Origin: Desulfofustis sp. PB-SRB1
GTDB taxonomy: Bacteria > Desulfobacterota > Desulfobulbia > Desulfobulbales > Desulfocapsaceae
Length of the DNA: 64,000 nt
Assembly: GCA_016722945.1 (NCBI GenBank)
Contig: JAEQMT010000059.1
Location: forward strand, 372,001 to 436,000
Reading direction: 5' to 3'
In this document: positions 37,050-46,965 of the stretch, piece by piece
How the letters are laid out: every line of letters starts with the position of its first letter
How positions within the stretch are numbered: position 1 is the stretch's first letter
Translations under genes and position numbers: made by a program
The notes under the pieces: model-generated
Told to the model about the DNA's origin: nothing
Seen by the model: the letters and a program-made list of their open reading frames with translations, nothing else
The model's database searches: none

Positions 37050-37508
37050 ATGGCGGCCATTCTAGCAACCGCGGAGATGCAACGCGTTCAGGTAGAAGTG
37101 CCGGCCCCATCTTTAGTGCCCATCTATTGTCGTAAGGGGGCCGGCCAGGGCGATACCCGTTTGCGGAGGATGGACAAGCGGCAAACGGAGAGCAACAAGA
37201 AAGATGAACGGGCCATCTGTTGCGGGCACTGCGGCGCCCCGATCACGGCCACCAGGCATCGCATCAGGCAGGCCGGCTCGCATTTGCACACGGTGTTCAA
37301 TCCAGCCGGCATTGTCTTTGAGATCGGCTGTTTCAACGAGGCGCCCGGCTGTCGGTTAGCGGGCGAGTCGAGTTCCGAGTTTACCTGGTTTACCGGATAT
37401 TTCTGGCGCCTTGCCCTGTGTCTTCGCTGTTCCGCCCACCTGGGGTGGCATTACGCGCGGGACGGTTCCGAATTTTTTGGGCTCATCGTCAATCATCTGC
37501 GGTTTTGA
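37050..37508 (+). CDS. CULT-domain protein (bacterial cereblon-like)
   Basis: Up to 152 residues; the conserved part starts near residue 55. CGHCGAPIT (first Zn pair), HTVFNPAGIVFEI, a Trp/aromatic cage in FTWFTGYFWRLALC, and CLRCSAHLGWHY (second Zn pair plus HLGW) match the CULT domain. This is the thalidomide-binding domain of cereblon, also found as stand-alone bacterial proteins. The third cage Trp is in HLGW. The exact start is uncertain: ATG at 37050, or ATG at 37170 with GCGGAGG too close for an ideal site. It ends tail-to-tail with the helicase gene, overlapping 20 bases. The bacterial function is unknown. Confidence 0.75.
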   Translation: MAAILATAEMQRVQVEVPAPSLVPIYCRKGAGQGDTRLRRMDKRQTESNKKDERAICCGHCGAPITATRHRIRQAGSHLHTVFNPAGIVFEIGCFNEAPGCRLAGESSSEFTWFTGYFWRLALCLRCSAHLGWHYARDGSEFFGLIVNHLRF

Positions 37509-40500
37509 CGTCTTCGTCGCGCAGCAAATCCAGTAACTCATCAATATCGAGTCGAGCGGCGGTATCGCTGCCCTCCAGAAGGGTGGCGGCGAGGCGTCTT
37601 TTTTCCTGGTGCAGGGTGACGATCTTTTCCTCGATGGTGTCGCGGCATACCAGTCGGTAAATGGTAACCGGCCTGGTCTGGCCGATGCGATGGGCCCGAT
37701 CCGAAGCCTGATCCTCGATGGCCGGATTCCACCATGGATCCATATGGATAACATAGTCGGCGGCGGTCAGATTCAGCCCCAGGCCGCCGGCCTTGAGACT
37801 GATCAGAAAGAGTTCCGCCATACCTGCCTGAAATGCCTCAACACGCTCCTTGCGCAGGCGGGTACCGGTGCCGCCGTCAAGATAGAGGTACGAAATTGCT
37901 TTTTTATCCAGGTGGCGGCGGATCAGGTCGAGATGGCCGACGAATTGGCTGAACACCAGCACCTTGTGATCGGCGGCGATGAGTTCGTCGATCAGCGATC
38001 CGAAGGTGGCCAGTTTGGCGCTTGGTATGGTACTGGCAGGATCGATAAGCCGGGGGTTGCAGCAGGCCTGGCGCAACTTCATGATGTGGGCGAGAATCTG
38101 CATGTTCCGGTTGCCCGGATCGGCCTCTTGTTCCACCATGGCCAGACCATTCTGGCGTAGTGCCTCGTAGAGGTGGCGCTCCTGCCGGCTCATGGCGACT
38201 TCCAGGGTTATCTCGGTGCGCGGCGGCAATTCGGCCAGAACGCGGGATTTGACCCGGCGCAGGACAAAGGGACGGATTATCTGTTTGAAACGGCGGCGGC
38301 TTTCGTTGTCACCCGTGCGTTCGATGGGAATGGCGAACCGTTCATTAAAAGCCTTGCGGGTGCCGAGCAGACCGGGGTTGATGAACTGAAACAGGTTGTA
38401 CAATTCGTGCAGATGGTTTTCCAGCGGGGTGCCGGTGGTGACGAATTTGAACCCGCCGCGCAGCGCCATGGCCGCCTGAGAGCGTTTGGTTGCCGCATTT
38501 TTAATGGCCTGCGCCTCATCGAGAACAATGGTCTCAAAGTAAATTTCAGCCAGCGCATCGGCCTCCTGGTGGAGCAATGTGTAGGTCGTCACCAGCACAT
38601 CATGGCTCGCCAGCGACTGTAAAAGGGCGGCCCGATCCCGCTGGTCGAATTGTTTGATCCGCAAAGAGGGGGCAAACCGGGATATCTCCGTCAGCCAGTT
38701 GGTGGACACCGAGGTGGGTGCTACCACCAGGGTCGGCCCCTGATCCGCCCGCAACAGAATCAGTGCCAGGGCCTGCACGGTTTTGCCAAGCCCCATATCA
38801 TCGGCAAGGCAGGCACCCATGTTGAGATGGGCAAGGCGGGCCAGCCAGTAAAAACCTTCCCGCTGATAGTCTCGCAACCGGGTCTGCAGACCGGGCGGGA
38901 TGGCGGGGGCGTACGATTCTATCTCATCGAGCTGTCGTCGCACCGCCTCCCATTCTTCATCACCGCTGGTCTGCACCTGATCGGCCAGCTCACGCAGCCC
39001 AATTGCCGCTACCCGATGGGCAACGAGCCCCTGGCCGGAACCATCACCGGCCGCCTGGGTGAGGGCTGAGATGTCCTCGAGATGTTTCTTGAGTTCCTGG
39101 CTCAGGGCAATGAACTGGCCGTTATCCAGACGAATGAAGCGGCCTCTTGTGGCGGCAAGATGGGTCAGCAGTGTTTGCAGCTCAATTACCAGATCCTGAT
39201 CGATGGCAAGTGATCCGCTGATCTCAAACCATTGATGGCGGCCGGCTGAAATGGAAAGATCGAGATTGGCGAGGGAGGCGTGGCGGGCAAAACCTATTTT
39301 TCTTCCCTCCGGCCACTCAATGATGATTTTGTCACCCAGGTTCCGCAGTTCAACCAGGGCCTGCAGACAATCTTCGGGGTGACGAAGCAGCCATTCCCGA
39401 TTGTCGGCGTATTCAAGATCGACGGCCAGGTCCAAAATGGGACACTGCTCTTCAACTTCCTGGGCGTTGTGCTCTTCCTCGCCGAGGTTTCTTTTTACCT
39501 GTCTGGGTGATCCCGCTATCTCGGCAATGATATAGGTGCTTCCCCGGCCCGGTTTGAGATACATCTCACCCTCGGCAAAGGGTTTGACAAACATGGCGAT
39601 GACGAGACCCCGCCCGTAGGGTGAAAGTCGCACGTGAATACGGCTGTCGGCCTCTTCGCTGCCGATCTCCTGGTCTTTCTTCGTTGAGAGGGCAACGGCT
39701 ACGGCGGAATGTAGGGTCACCAGGGAGCTGAGCGAACTCACCGCATCGAGCATCCGGTCGCGCTCCGCTGCCGGAACCAGTAAGCCGTCGGTGCCGGTAA
39801 TATGGGCAATTCGGCGAAGCTCGGCAGTAAGATCGATAACGCTGAAACGGGTGGGCGACTCCTGCCTGACGGCGATCGGCTCGGCACCCGGAAAGGGGGT
39901 CATGGTCAGCAGTAAATCGGCGCCCTGCTGCTCGATTATCAGTTCCGGTCTGCCGCTTACCACCCGCACCGGGGTGTCGATGGCGGCCGCCAGACGCAGG
40001 CGGGGGTGGCCGATCAGGGCGACCAGGAGACGGGGATAGTCGAAACGATAGCCTTGGCTGGTCGGCGCCGTTTCGTCACGAATAATGCATCGGCAGATGG
40101 CTTGATCCTCATCGCTGAGGTAGCTGAGGAGTTGATAATCAAACAGACGGGCCAGGGCGACGGTGCGTCCACGACTCCAGCTCCCGCCGCGTTTTTTTTG
40201 CAGACAGGCTTTGAGCTGAATCTTCTCGTGTGCATAGGAAACCAGCCACACCAGCTGCTGGTCATGGCCCGGGTGCGCCGTCTTTCGTGACTGGGCCAGA
40301 GCTACCAGCGCGTCAAGGCCCCGCCGCCAGGTGTCATCAGGGATCAGCCGGCCGATACATGGCTGGATGCCGTAGGTCGTTCGGCATGTTTCGATATATG
40401 TCTGATACTTTTCCGGATATGGTGAAATCCGCATCAGCAGTTCGGCGCCGAACATGGCCCAGAAGCGATAGCCCTGGGCGGCGGCCCGTTCGTGTGCGGC

Positions 40501-41667
40501 CTCAATTCGTGCGGCCAGGATGGGTGGCAGTGAAGAAAAACTCAGGTAGCGGCAGAGGCCGTGGAAAAGCAGGGTGAGTTCATCTTCAGCGGGTGGCTCG
40601 ACGGGCGGCTCTACCATATCGGCGGCCCGCTGTTGTTGAACAAAACCCATGAGATGCCGGTAAGACTCATGCTCGATGGCGCCGGTGAAGCGGCGCAGGG
40701 CATCGGCACACAGCTCATATGAGCGCTCGATCCGGCTTGGCTGACTGGAGCCAAGCCCGCACAATACCTCGAAAAGCCCGTGAATGCCGAAGTGGGCGCG
40801 GGGTGCCTGGCCGGCGCTTTGGTGCTGGTCGGATTGATCGTGGAGGAAGTGATTCCACGCCTCGTCGTAGCGTCCCGCCACAAAGCTGAGGCTGCCCCGG
40901 GCACCGCTGCCCTGAAAGGATTCCGGGTGTGCCGCCAGCAGATCGGTACATTTCTCCGGTTCGCCGCGGAGCAGGTAGTGAGTAGCCAGAAGGCGCAGAA
41001 ACGGGGTACGTTCGATGCTGGAAACATCGGCAAAGGCCGATTCGTCTTCCAGGTAATCGATGATATCGAAACAGGCGTCGAAATAGCTCCAGCCGTACTG
41101 CAGGATGTGGTCTATTACAAAAAACTGCAGGGAAAGGGGTTGTGCGCTCAGCCAGGCGCGGTCAAAATCGCTGGTGACACAGGTGACGATGGGCGATGGT
41201 TGGGTGTTGATGTCGGGGCAATGGCGGCTGATGAAATCAAGCGATTCAATAACCTGGGTTAAATCCTGGCCGTATAATGCCATGCGCAATTCACGCAGCG
41301 CCCGCCCACAGCGGCTCTGCCATTTGCCCTGATCGGTGAAAAACGGCAGGTGGCGGCGGACGACCCGCTGGATCTGAGCAAAGGCACCGTTTTGCACGGC
41401 GCCGCGGCAGAGGGCTTCCAATATTTCGGGCACCGGCTGCTGGGCGTGGGTGAGCAGATTTTTTGCCCGCAGGGTTTCCAGCCGGCGGGAAAGACGGGTA
41501 AAACTGAGCGGTTTGCCGAAAGGGTCTCTTTCTTCGAGATCATGCAGGCAATTGAGCAGAACGGTGGTGGACACCGGTTCGTGAATAAACGCCAGAGTCT
41601 CCAGGGTGATCCGCTCGGGATCACTGAGCTGATCGAGCAGCCGGGCGGCGGTGGTCCGGTCAGCCAT
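37489..41667 (-). CDS. Large SNF2-family helicase
   Basis: 1,392 residues, long for bacterial SNF2 proteins. The last ~450 residues are the ATPase: DMGLGKTVQALALIL (P-loop Lys about 962), VAPTSVSTNWLTEI, VLDEAQAIKN (DEAQ box), TGTPLENHLHELYNL, then helicase C with LDGGTGTRLRKERVEAF and DRAHRIGQTRPVTIYRL. The ~900-residue N-terminal region is mostly helical, repeat-like and without a domain I recognise; a winged-helix-like start (DPERITLETLAFIHEPVSTTVLL) is possible. It likely remodels protein-DNA complexes. No frameshift is seen. Its start is not preceded by an obvious ribosome-binding site. The upstream 298 bases hold no gene. Confidence 0.88.
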   Translation of the reverse strand: MADRTTAARLLDQLSDPERITLETLAFIHEPVSTTVLLNCLHDLEERDPFGKPLSFTRLSRRLETLRAKNLLTHAQQPVPEILEALCRGAVQNGAFAQIQRVVRRHLPFFTDQGKWQSRCGRALRELRMALYGQDLTQVIESLDFISRHCPDINTQPSPIVTCVTSDFDRAWLSAQPLSLQFFVIDHILQYGWSYFDACFDIIDYLEDESAFADVSSIERTPFLRLLATHYLLRGEPEKCTDLLAAHPESFQGSGARGSLSFVAGRYDEAWNHFLHDQSDQHQSAGQAPRAHFGIHGLFEVLCGLGSSQPSRIERSYELCADALRRFTGAIEHESYRHLMGFVQQQRAADMVEPPVEPPAEDELTLLFHGLCRYLSFSSLPPILAARIEAAHERAAAQGYRFWAMFGAELLMRISPYPEKYQTYIETCRTTYGIQPCIGRLIPDDTWRRGLDALVALAQSRKTAHPGHDQQLVWLVSYAHEKIQLKACLQKKRGGSWSRGRTVALARLFDYQLLSYLSDEDQAICRCIIRDETAPTSQGYRFDYPRLLVALIGHPRLRLAAAIDTPVRVVSGRPELIIEQQGADLLLTMTPFPGAEPIAVRQESPTRFSVIDLTAELRRIAHITGTDGLLVPAAERDRMLDAVSSLSSLVTLHSAVAVALSTKKDQEIGSEEADSRIHVRLSPYGRGLVIAMFVKPFAEGEMYLKPGRGSTYIIAEIAGSPRQVKRNLGEEEHNAQEVEEQCPILDLAVDLEYADNREWLLRHPEDCLQALVELRNLGDKIIIEWPEGRKIGFARHASLANLDLSISAGRHQWFEISGSLAIDQDLVIELQTLLTHLAATRGRFIRLDNGQFIALSQELKKHLEDISALTQAAGDGSGQGLVAHRVAAIGLRELADQVQTSGDEEWEAVRRQLDEIESYAPAIPPGLQTRLRDYQREGFYWLARLAHLNMGACLADDMGLGKTVQALALILLRADQGPTLVVAPTSVSTNWLTEISRFAPSLRIKQFDQRDRAALLQSLASHDVLVTTYTLLHQEADALAEIYFETIVLDEAQAIKNAATKRSQAAMALRGGFKFVTTGTPLENHLHELYNLFQFINPGLLGTRKAFNERFAIPIERTGDNESRRRFKQIIRPFVLRRVKSRVLAELPPRTEITLEVAMSRQERHLYEALRQNGLAMVEQEADPGNRNMQILAHIMKLRQACCNPRLIDPASTIPSAKLATFGSLIDELIAADHKVLVFSQFVGHLDLIRRHLDKKAISYLYLDGGTGTRLRKERVEAFQAGMAELFLISLKAGGLGLNLTAADYVIHMDPWWNPAIEDQASDRAHRIGQTRPVTIYRLVCRDTIEEKIVTLHQEKRRLAATLLEGSDTAARLDIDELLDLLRDEDVKTADD

Positions 41668-41965
41668 CTGAGGGTGGTAAACAGGCGGAGTTCATGAACA
41701 GCATCCTCGTTGCCGGTGACCGCACGGCAGCCCAGTAGCAGCAGGGAGGGGTGCCGCTTATCGACTCTTTTTCCGCGTGCCGGCGGTGAACAATGGTGCG
41801 CTGCTGGTGGGGATACCGATACCCAGATGGATGGGATCATTGGCGGCAACCCTGCAGCAGGCGCAAAGCAACCGCCAATCATACCACATAAATGACACGA
41901 GGAAATGAAAAAGTAACCAACCCTGGTGGTGTGCGTCGCCGATGACATCCACCGGCCAAAATAGG

Positions 41966-43876
41966 CTATTGTAGAGCCTGCAGTCGCGGATGCAGGGTAA
42001 TTTTCGCCTGATCCTGCTGGTGACGGACCCAGCCGTCCACAAGCTGCTGCTGTTTGAACTGGGCTATGGTCTCCTGCAAACGCTGACGCTGGTCATCGGT
42101 GATGGGTGATTCCGGTTCGGATCGATCCATATAGGTATACACGTAAAATCCATCCCCGACCTCGCCGACCTGATCGGCCACCGGCTGCGCCGGTGACAGG
42201 GTAAATGTCTCATTCACCAGGGAGCGCGGAAAGGGCGACTGGTAGTCGGGATCATTTTTGCGCAGATTGCCCGAGTCCTGCACGGTGAGGTTATGAGCAC
42301 CGGCCAACTCGGCGAGTGACTGTCCATCCTCGGCCAGGGCGCTACGGATCTCCTCGGCTTTAGCACGGGCGGCAAGGCGGGCCTGCTCGGCGATAAAGTC
42401 TGCCTCGGCACGTTCTCTGACGGCGGCCAGTTCGGGGATTTCAGGTTGTTGCACGGCGGAGGCATAGATAATGGCCAGCCCTTCGTCGGTCTGCACCACT
42501 GAACTGAGTTCTCCTTGCTGCAATGAGAACGCCTGATCGAGGAACCGGGGGTTTGCGGCGATTCCCTCAGGCGGCTGTGAACGACCGAAAAACTCGGTGG
42601 TGCGTACCGGGGCGTCGGGATTAAGGTTCAGATATTCGTCCAGGCTGCCGGCCCTGATAATTGCCTCGTATGCCTCGTTCGCCGACTGCAGGGCCAGTGG
42701 TTTTGCCTGCTCGGTGGCGATGGCGGCGACAATATCGTCTTTTACCTCGTCAAGTGATTCGATGCTGCCCGGGCGAATATCGTCGAGGATAATGATGTGG
42801 TAGCCAAAACCGGTCTGCACCACCTCACTGATTTCACCAACCGACAGGGAAAACACTGCCTCCTCAAAGGGTGCTACCATCTGCCCCCGGCCGAAAAAGC
42901 CGAGATCACCGCCGTTTTGCGCGGTCGGTCCTTCCGAGTAGGAGGTCGCCAGTTCGGAAAAGTCTTCTCCGGCAAGCAGCCGCTCTCTGAGTTGCTCGGC
43001 AAGCGCTCGTTTTTCTTCATGGATCTGATCCGAATCGGTTTCCGAGGCCTGCAGCAGGATATGGCGGGCGCGGCGCTGTTCGGGGATCTGGTACTCGGGC
43101 AGGTGCTGCTCGTAGTAGTCGACAATAGCCTGCTGATCAACCGTTATCATCTCACCCAGGTCGTCATACGCAAAGCCAAGGTAGGTGAGCTTGACCTTTG
43201 CTTCATCCTGATAGCGCACGGCGTTGGCGGCGAACCAGTCGCTGAGTTCCTGTTCATCGACGATGATCGAGTCGATGACATCATCGGCGGTGATTTCAAC
43301 AAATTTGACGCGTACCGCACCGTTTTCCAGCCGGTACAGGGCATCGATCTCAAAATCGGTGGGGGCCAAGATGAATGATGAGACGGCCCCGATGGTCTTA
43401 TCGGCCAGCAGATCGGTACGCATCGAGTTTTCAAATTTAACCGGGGTAAGGCGGTTCACGGCCAATACTTCGTTGTAGCGATTCTCGTTAAAAACCCCGT
43501 TTTCCTGAAACTGCACCATCGACTCAATGGCATCGGCAAGCTCATCGCCATAGACTGCCAGTTCCATATCTCTGCCGCCCTGGCGCAGCAGGGCCTGCTG
43601 GATCAACTGGCTGATGGCCTGCTGCTCGAGGCCGAGACTGTCGGCGAATCCTCTCGGAATAGAGCCGCCGAACTGGGTGGCGATACGTTGATAGAGCTGG
43701 TCATAGGCCTGCTCATACTCGGCGAACCCGATTTCCTGGCCGTTGACGATAATGGCGGCTTCACCCTGGTTCATCAGGTTGGTGCCGACTCCCCAGAAAA
43801 TAAATACCAGGGCGATGATGACGACGATGGCCTGAACAAAGACGGACTGCAGATTTCTACGAATAAAGGTTAGCAT
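41966..43876 (-). CDS. ppiD: PpiD-type periplasmic peptidyl-prolyl isomerase chaperone
   Basis: 636 residues with the SurA_N_3/PpiD layout: a short cytosolic start ([15 protein letters not shown]), one membrane helix (about 14-34), a SurA-like N-terminal domain (about 40-235), then a PPIC parvulin domain (about 262-365, with [30 protein letters not shown] and [10 protein letters not shown]). A second degenerate parvulin-like region and a helical tail follow. PpiD assists proteins leaving the Sec translocon. It is followed by no gene on the same strand within 298 bases. Confidence 0.9.
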   Translation of the reverse strand: MLTFIRRNLQSVFVQAIVVIIALVFIFWGVGTNLMNQGEAAIIVNGQEIGFAEYEQAYDQLYQRIATQFGGSIPRGFADSLGLEQQAISQLIQQALLRQGGRDMELAVYGDELADAIESMVQFQENGVFNENRYNEVLAVNRLTPVKFENSMRTDLLADKTIGAVSSFILAPTDFEIDALYRLENGAVRVKFVEITADDVIDSIIVDEQELSDWFAANAVRYQDEAKVKLTYLGFAYDDLGEMITVDQQAIVDYYEQHLPEYQIPEQRRARHILLQASETDSDQIHEEKRALAEQLRERLLAGEDFSELATSYSEGPTAQNGGDLGFFGRGQMVAPFEEAVFSLSVGEISEVVQTGFGYHIIILDDIRPGSIESLDEVKDDIVAAIATEQAKPLALQSANEAYEAIIRAGSLDEYLNLNPDAPVRTTEFFGRSQPPEGIAANPRFLDQAFSLQQGELSSVVQTDEGLAIIYASAVQQPEIPELAAVRERAEADFIAEQARLAARAKAEEIRSALAEDGQSLAELAGAHNLTVQDSGNLRKNDPDYQSPFPRSLVNETFTLSPAQPVADQVGEVGDGFYVYTYMDRSEPESPITDDQRQRLQETIAQFKQQQLVDGWVRHQQDQAKITLHPRLQALQ

Positions 43877-44234
43877 GGCAGGTAATTAGTAGAGAATATG
43901 AATGGTTGCCGAGCAGTGCGCCCCGGGCTTGTGCGTGCGGTAAACCGGGGCGCGACCGTGGCGAGGATGTACCTAAAATAGTCTGTTCAGGCAAGTGTTT
44001 TCAGTGGTCAATCTGCTCAATGGTATCAGCCTGGCAATAAATGCGGTTGCCGGGGGGGGCTTTTCTAGCCCTTGCCGCGAAAGTTTCTTTTTTTTTCAGT
44101 ATCAAAAATGACTGTGCATTGGCTTGACAAAGATATTTGCCTATAGTAAGTAGCGCTATTGCTATTGGTAGCCTGAAATTACGTGTAGCACCTTTTTTGC
44201 GCATATTACTATTAAGATCAAGGAGGTACAAGCA
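43877..44234. other. Intergenic region upstream of dsrC
   Basis: No gene is supported in these 358 bases; a minus-strand frame at 44001-44252 lacks any protein-like pattern. TTGACA at 44124-44129 and TATAGT at 44142-44147 look promoter-like, but their 12-base spacing is too short. The dsrC promoter should lie here. Confidence 0.4.
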
Positions 44235-44555
44235 ATGCCCACGGTAGAACACAACGGAAAAAGCTTCCAGGTTGATGAGGATGGATTCCTGTTGAAGGGA
44301 ATGGAAGAGTGGAATTCAGAATGGGTGGAGTACGTCAAGACTTCGGAAGGTATTTCCGAGCTGACCGATGAGCACCAGAAAGTTATCGATGCACTGCAGG
44401 AGTATTACAAGAAGAACGGTATTGCCCCGATGGTTCGGATTCTCTCCAAGACCACCGGTTTCCCGCTCAAGCGCATCTACGAATTGTTCCCCTCCGGACC
44501 GGGTAAAGGAGCCTGTAAAATGGCCGGCCTGCCCAAGCCCACCGGTTGCGTCTAG
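44235..44555 (+). CDS. dsrC: DsrC sulfur-carrier protein
   Basis: 106-residue DsrC/TusE-family protein. The C-terminal arm GACKMAGLPKPTGCV carries both redox cysteines, C94 and the penultimate C105. This is the true DsrC form that carries sulfur as a trisulfide from dissimilatory sulfite reductase DsrAB to the DsrMKJOP membrane complex. TusE-only proteins lack the first cysteine. The LSKTTGFPLKRIYELFP helix is typical. AAGGAGGT lies seven bases upstream of the ATG. It stands alone with its own terminator, as is usual in sulfate reducers, where dsrC is separate from dsrAB. Confidence 0.95.
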   Translation: MPTVEHNGKSFQVDEDGFLLKGMEEWNSEWVEYVKTSEGISELTDEHQKVIDALQEYYKKNGIAPMVRILSKTTGFPLKRIYELFPSGPGKGACKMAGLPKPTGCV

Positions 44556-44584
44556 TCGTTACAATTTATACGCGTATGCGCACG

Positions 44585-44615
44585 GGCAACCTGGCAACAG
44601 GTTGCCTTTTTTTTT
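44585..44615 (+). terminator. Rho-independent terminator after dsrC
   Basis: GGCAACCTG (44585-44593) pairs with CAGGTTGCC (44598-44606) around a four-base loop, followed directly by nine T. It lies 30 bases after the dsrC stop. Confidence 0.92.
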
Positions 44616-44623
44616 GGCCGCCA

Positions 44624-44890
44624 TCAGAAAATCATCTCACGAAACCGCTGGTGATAGCAAGAAAGCTCTTCCTGGCAGGCACCGCAGAATAACAGCATAT
44701 CACCGTTGATCTCGGTGCTGCTGTTTTCCTTACTGAAACTCCCATCGCTGTTCTGGCTGTAGAAGGTGGTAAGCACCACATCGTTGGCTAACTCGAAAAA
44801 ATCCCGGTCGTTTCCGCAATGCGGGCAGGTGATGCGGTTTGCAATGGTGAGGGTGCGGTGCGGTGATCTGGTCGCCCGGCTATGCTTCAT
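44624..44890 (-). CDS. Small zinc-ribbon protein
   Basis: 88 residues with a basic start and two cysteine pairs, CPHCG (near residue 22) and CGAC (near residue 72), spaced as a zinc ribbon split by a ~45-residue insertion. The middle segment is polar (SQNSDGSFSKENSS). Family not recognised. Its start overlaps the end of the bactofilin gene by 11 bases, so it belongs to the same minus-strand operon as bactofilin and the M23 peptidase. Confidence 0.65.
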   Translation of the reverse strand: MKHSRATRSPHRTLTIANRITCPHCGNDRDFFELANDVVLTTFYSQNSDGSFSKENSSTEINGDMLLFCGACQEELSCYHQRFREMIF

Positions 44891-45305
44891 TCTTTTTTTC
44901 AGCGGGTGTGGGCGGTGATGGTAGCGTTGATTTATGGTCGTCGGTCACGGTGGTTTTCACCTCGCCGTCGATGGCGGCGCCGGGCTCTACGGCAAGGTTG
45001 CCGGTGGCGATCTTGCCGTGCAGAGAACTGCCCTTTTTGGCGGTTACCAGATCGGCGGAAATGTTACCCTCAATGGGCCCATGACTGACCAGGGAAGTAA
45101 CCTTGATGTCGCCTTTTATCGATCCGGTCTCACTGAGAATCAGGTGCTTGCCGCTGACGTTTCCCTCCACGATACCGTCAATCCGTGCCTTGCCTTCAAA
45201 GGAAATTTCTCCCTTGACGATCATCGACTTGGAGATGATCGAGGTAATGGTCTCCTTTTCCGCCATTTCGGCCACCTGCTTCGGGTCGGTTTTTTTGTTG
45301 AACAT
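44880..45305 (-). CDS. Bactofilin
   Basis: About 141 residues from the ATG at 45303-45305 (MFNKKTDP, typical start). The central part is a right-handed beta-helix with regular GEISFEGKARIDGIVEGNVSG, GDIKV, GPIEGNISA, LHGKIATGNL repeats, the hallmark of bactofilins. These polymerise without nucleotide into filaments that place cell-wall enzymes. The upstream neighbour is an M23 peptidase; bactofilin-M23 pairs are widespread and support a cell-shape role. The C-terminal tail is Pro/Lys-rich. Confidence 0.92.
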   Translation of the reverse strand: MFNKKTDPKQVAEMAEKETITSIISKSMIVKGEISFEGKARIDGIVEGNVSGKHLILSETGSIKGDIKVTSLVSHGPIEGNISADLVTAKKGSSLHGKIATGNLAVEPGAAIDGEVKTTVTDDHKSTLPSPPTPAEKKNEA

Positions 45306-45309
45306 GAGA

Positions 45310-46566
45310 TTATTGTGCACCAAAGGTATGGGTGAGTGTGGCGATTTTTACTAACTCGTATGGGTTAATATGTTTGCCGTTCAGCAAGACCTCGTAGTGG
45401 AGATGAGCGCCGGTGGTGCGTCCGCTGCGACCCAATTCGCCAATGGTATCACCCCGGCGGACAAACTCCCCTTTTTTGACGAAAATAGAGTGCAGATGGG
45501 CATACGCGGTATGATAGCCGTTGCCGTGGTCGATCTCGATGTAATTGCCGTAGCTGCCGTTCTTACCCGCCTTGACCACCGTGCCGCCGGCGGTGGTGCG
45601 AATTTTGTCGCCCTGCCTGCCCTTGAAGTCAACCCCTTCGTGGAAGCCCATTTTACCGTTGATCGGGTCTTTGCGTGGGCCATAGGGAGATGATATTTTG
45701 GTGTTAACCGGTTTACCCAGCGGAAGGGCCTGCAGGGCCTGTACATAATCAGCTGTTTTTTCAAGCACTTCCTGATAGTTGTCAATCTGCATGGGGACGA
45801 AAGGTCCGCCGATGTTTTCCACCTGTTCCGCACCAATGGGATTGACGATTTTTACCCCGACCCGCTCCATGACTGATTCGATAAGGGCGCTTCTTTCGTT
45901 CAGGTCCTTTACGGCGGTGTTGAGCAACTCAAGGTTGGCCAGTCGCAGGGTGGTGTTTTCAAGATCTGAGCGCAACCGCTGATTGGCAAGGGTGAGTTCG
46001 TGTATCTCGTGCAGCTCTTCTAACTTAACCGCATGGGAGGTCCTGAGTCCCTCCAGTTCCTGGCGGTGCTGCGCCTGCAGGGAAACAATAAGTTCCTCCC
46101 GATCGGAGAGAGCCGTCTCATATTCCCGCTGATGGGCGGCTAACATCTGCTTGTGTTCCGCCGTCAGTTCGCCGATCTCGGCAACGCGCTGCTTCTCCAG
46201 GATATCGATGGTTGTCAGCTGGTCGGTGAGTTGGGCCTCGTATTCTTTTCGCAAAACATCCTGTTCGGTGAGGAGTCTTTTTTCCAGCAGGGCGGTGCGG
46301 TCCCGATACTCATGCGCCTGTGCCTTGCGTTCAGCGAGCTCGGTGCGCAAGGCGCTTATTTTTCGAGCGGTGAGCCTCTCATTGAGCTGAGCGCCGATGG
46401 TGAGATGACTTACAATGAGCAGGAACCCGAAACAGCCGGCCAGCAGCGCCAGGGCAAGTAGGATTTTTCTGGTGGATACCTGAAAGGTGGTGGTGGTGCC
46501 GTCATTGCTGGTAACAATGACGTGGTAAATTTTTCGGCCTGTTTTGCCCGGGTCTTTTTCCCTCAT
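45310..46566 (-). CDS. M23 (LytM) peptidoglycan endopeptidase with coiled coil
   Basis: 418 residues: a short basic start, one membrane helix (about 34-56), a long coiled coil (about 62-240) and a C-terminal LytM domain (about 295-410). The zinc motifs are GFHEGVDFKG (His and Asp) and HTAYAHLHS/GAHLHYEV (HxH). It would cut peptide cross-links in the periplasm. It is upstream of bactofilin with four bases between, so the pair is co-transcribed and probably functions together in localised wall remodelling. Confidence 0.92.
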   Translation of the reverse strand: MREKDPGKTGRKIYHVIVTSNDGTTTTFQVSTRKILLALALLAGCFGFLLIVSHLTIGAQLNERLTARKISALRTELAERKAQAHEYRDRTALLEKRLLTEQDVLRKEYEAQLTDQLTTIDILEKQRVAEIGELTAEHKQMLAAHQREYETALSDREELIVSLQAQHRQELEGLRTSHAVKLEELHEIHELTLANQRLRSDLENTTLRLANLELLNTAVKDLNERSALIESVMERVGVKIVNPIGAEQVENIGGPFVPMQIDNYQEVLEKTADYVQALQALPLGKPVNTKISSPYGPRKDPINGKMGFHEGVDFKGRQGDKIRTTAGGTVVKAGKNGSYGNYIEIDHGNGYHTAYAHLHSIFVKKGEFVRRGDTIGELGRSGRTTGAHLHYEVLLNGKHINPYELVKIATLTHTFGAQ

Positions 46567-46965
46567 GCGGTTCCTCTCTCAGTTCAACACGAATGGATGT
46601 AATACTCGGTTCCGGTAAAACTTCCTCAGGCCTATCCGCCCGCGGTCCGGATTGTGTGCCTAAATTCTGCTAATCTACTGGAAAGTGAGTTTGTTAACAA
46701 GAATCATAAAAAAAATCAATTTTTACGAGCGCGCTGCTTTTAAGGGTTTTTCTCGATAGCCAATTCTCTGGCCTCGGTATGTGCATCGGCATCGATGGCA
46801 TCAAAGATACAACGCCGGGATTTCGGTAATGGCAACTTTATTCCTTTCCGGTTTCCACATGACAGTCTGATTGGGAAAGCCGATTCCCCATAAATCGAGC
46901 TGTGTCTTGCCGATGTTTCATTTACCCGTTATAGTGGCCCCCATTCTGGTTAGTTTTTCGCGATG

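Noticed and set aside
41668-41948. N-terminal extension of the SNF2 helicase in another frame
   Set aside because: The upstream frame is Pro/Ser-rich, has no helicase-like sequence, and the annotated start already gives a coherent N-terminus.
44124-44147. TTGACA/TATAGT promoter for dsrC
   Set aside because: The spacing is 12 bases, too short for a sigma-70 promoter; not listed as a feature.
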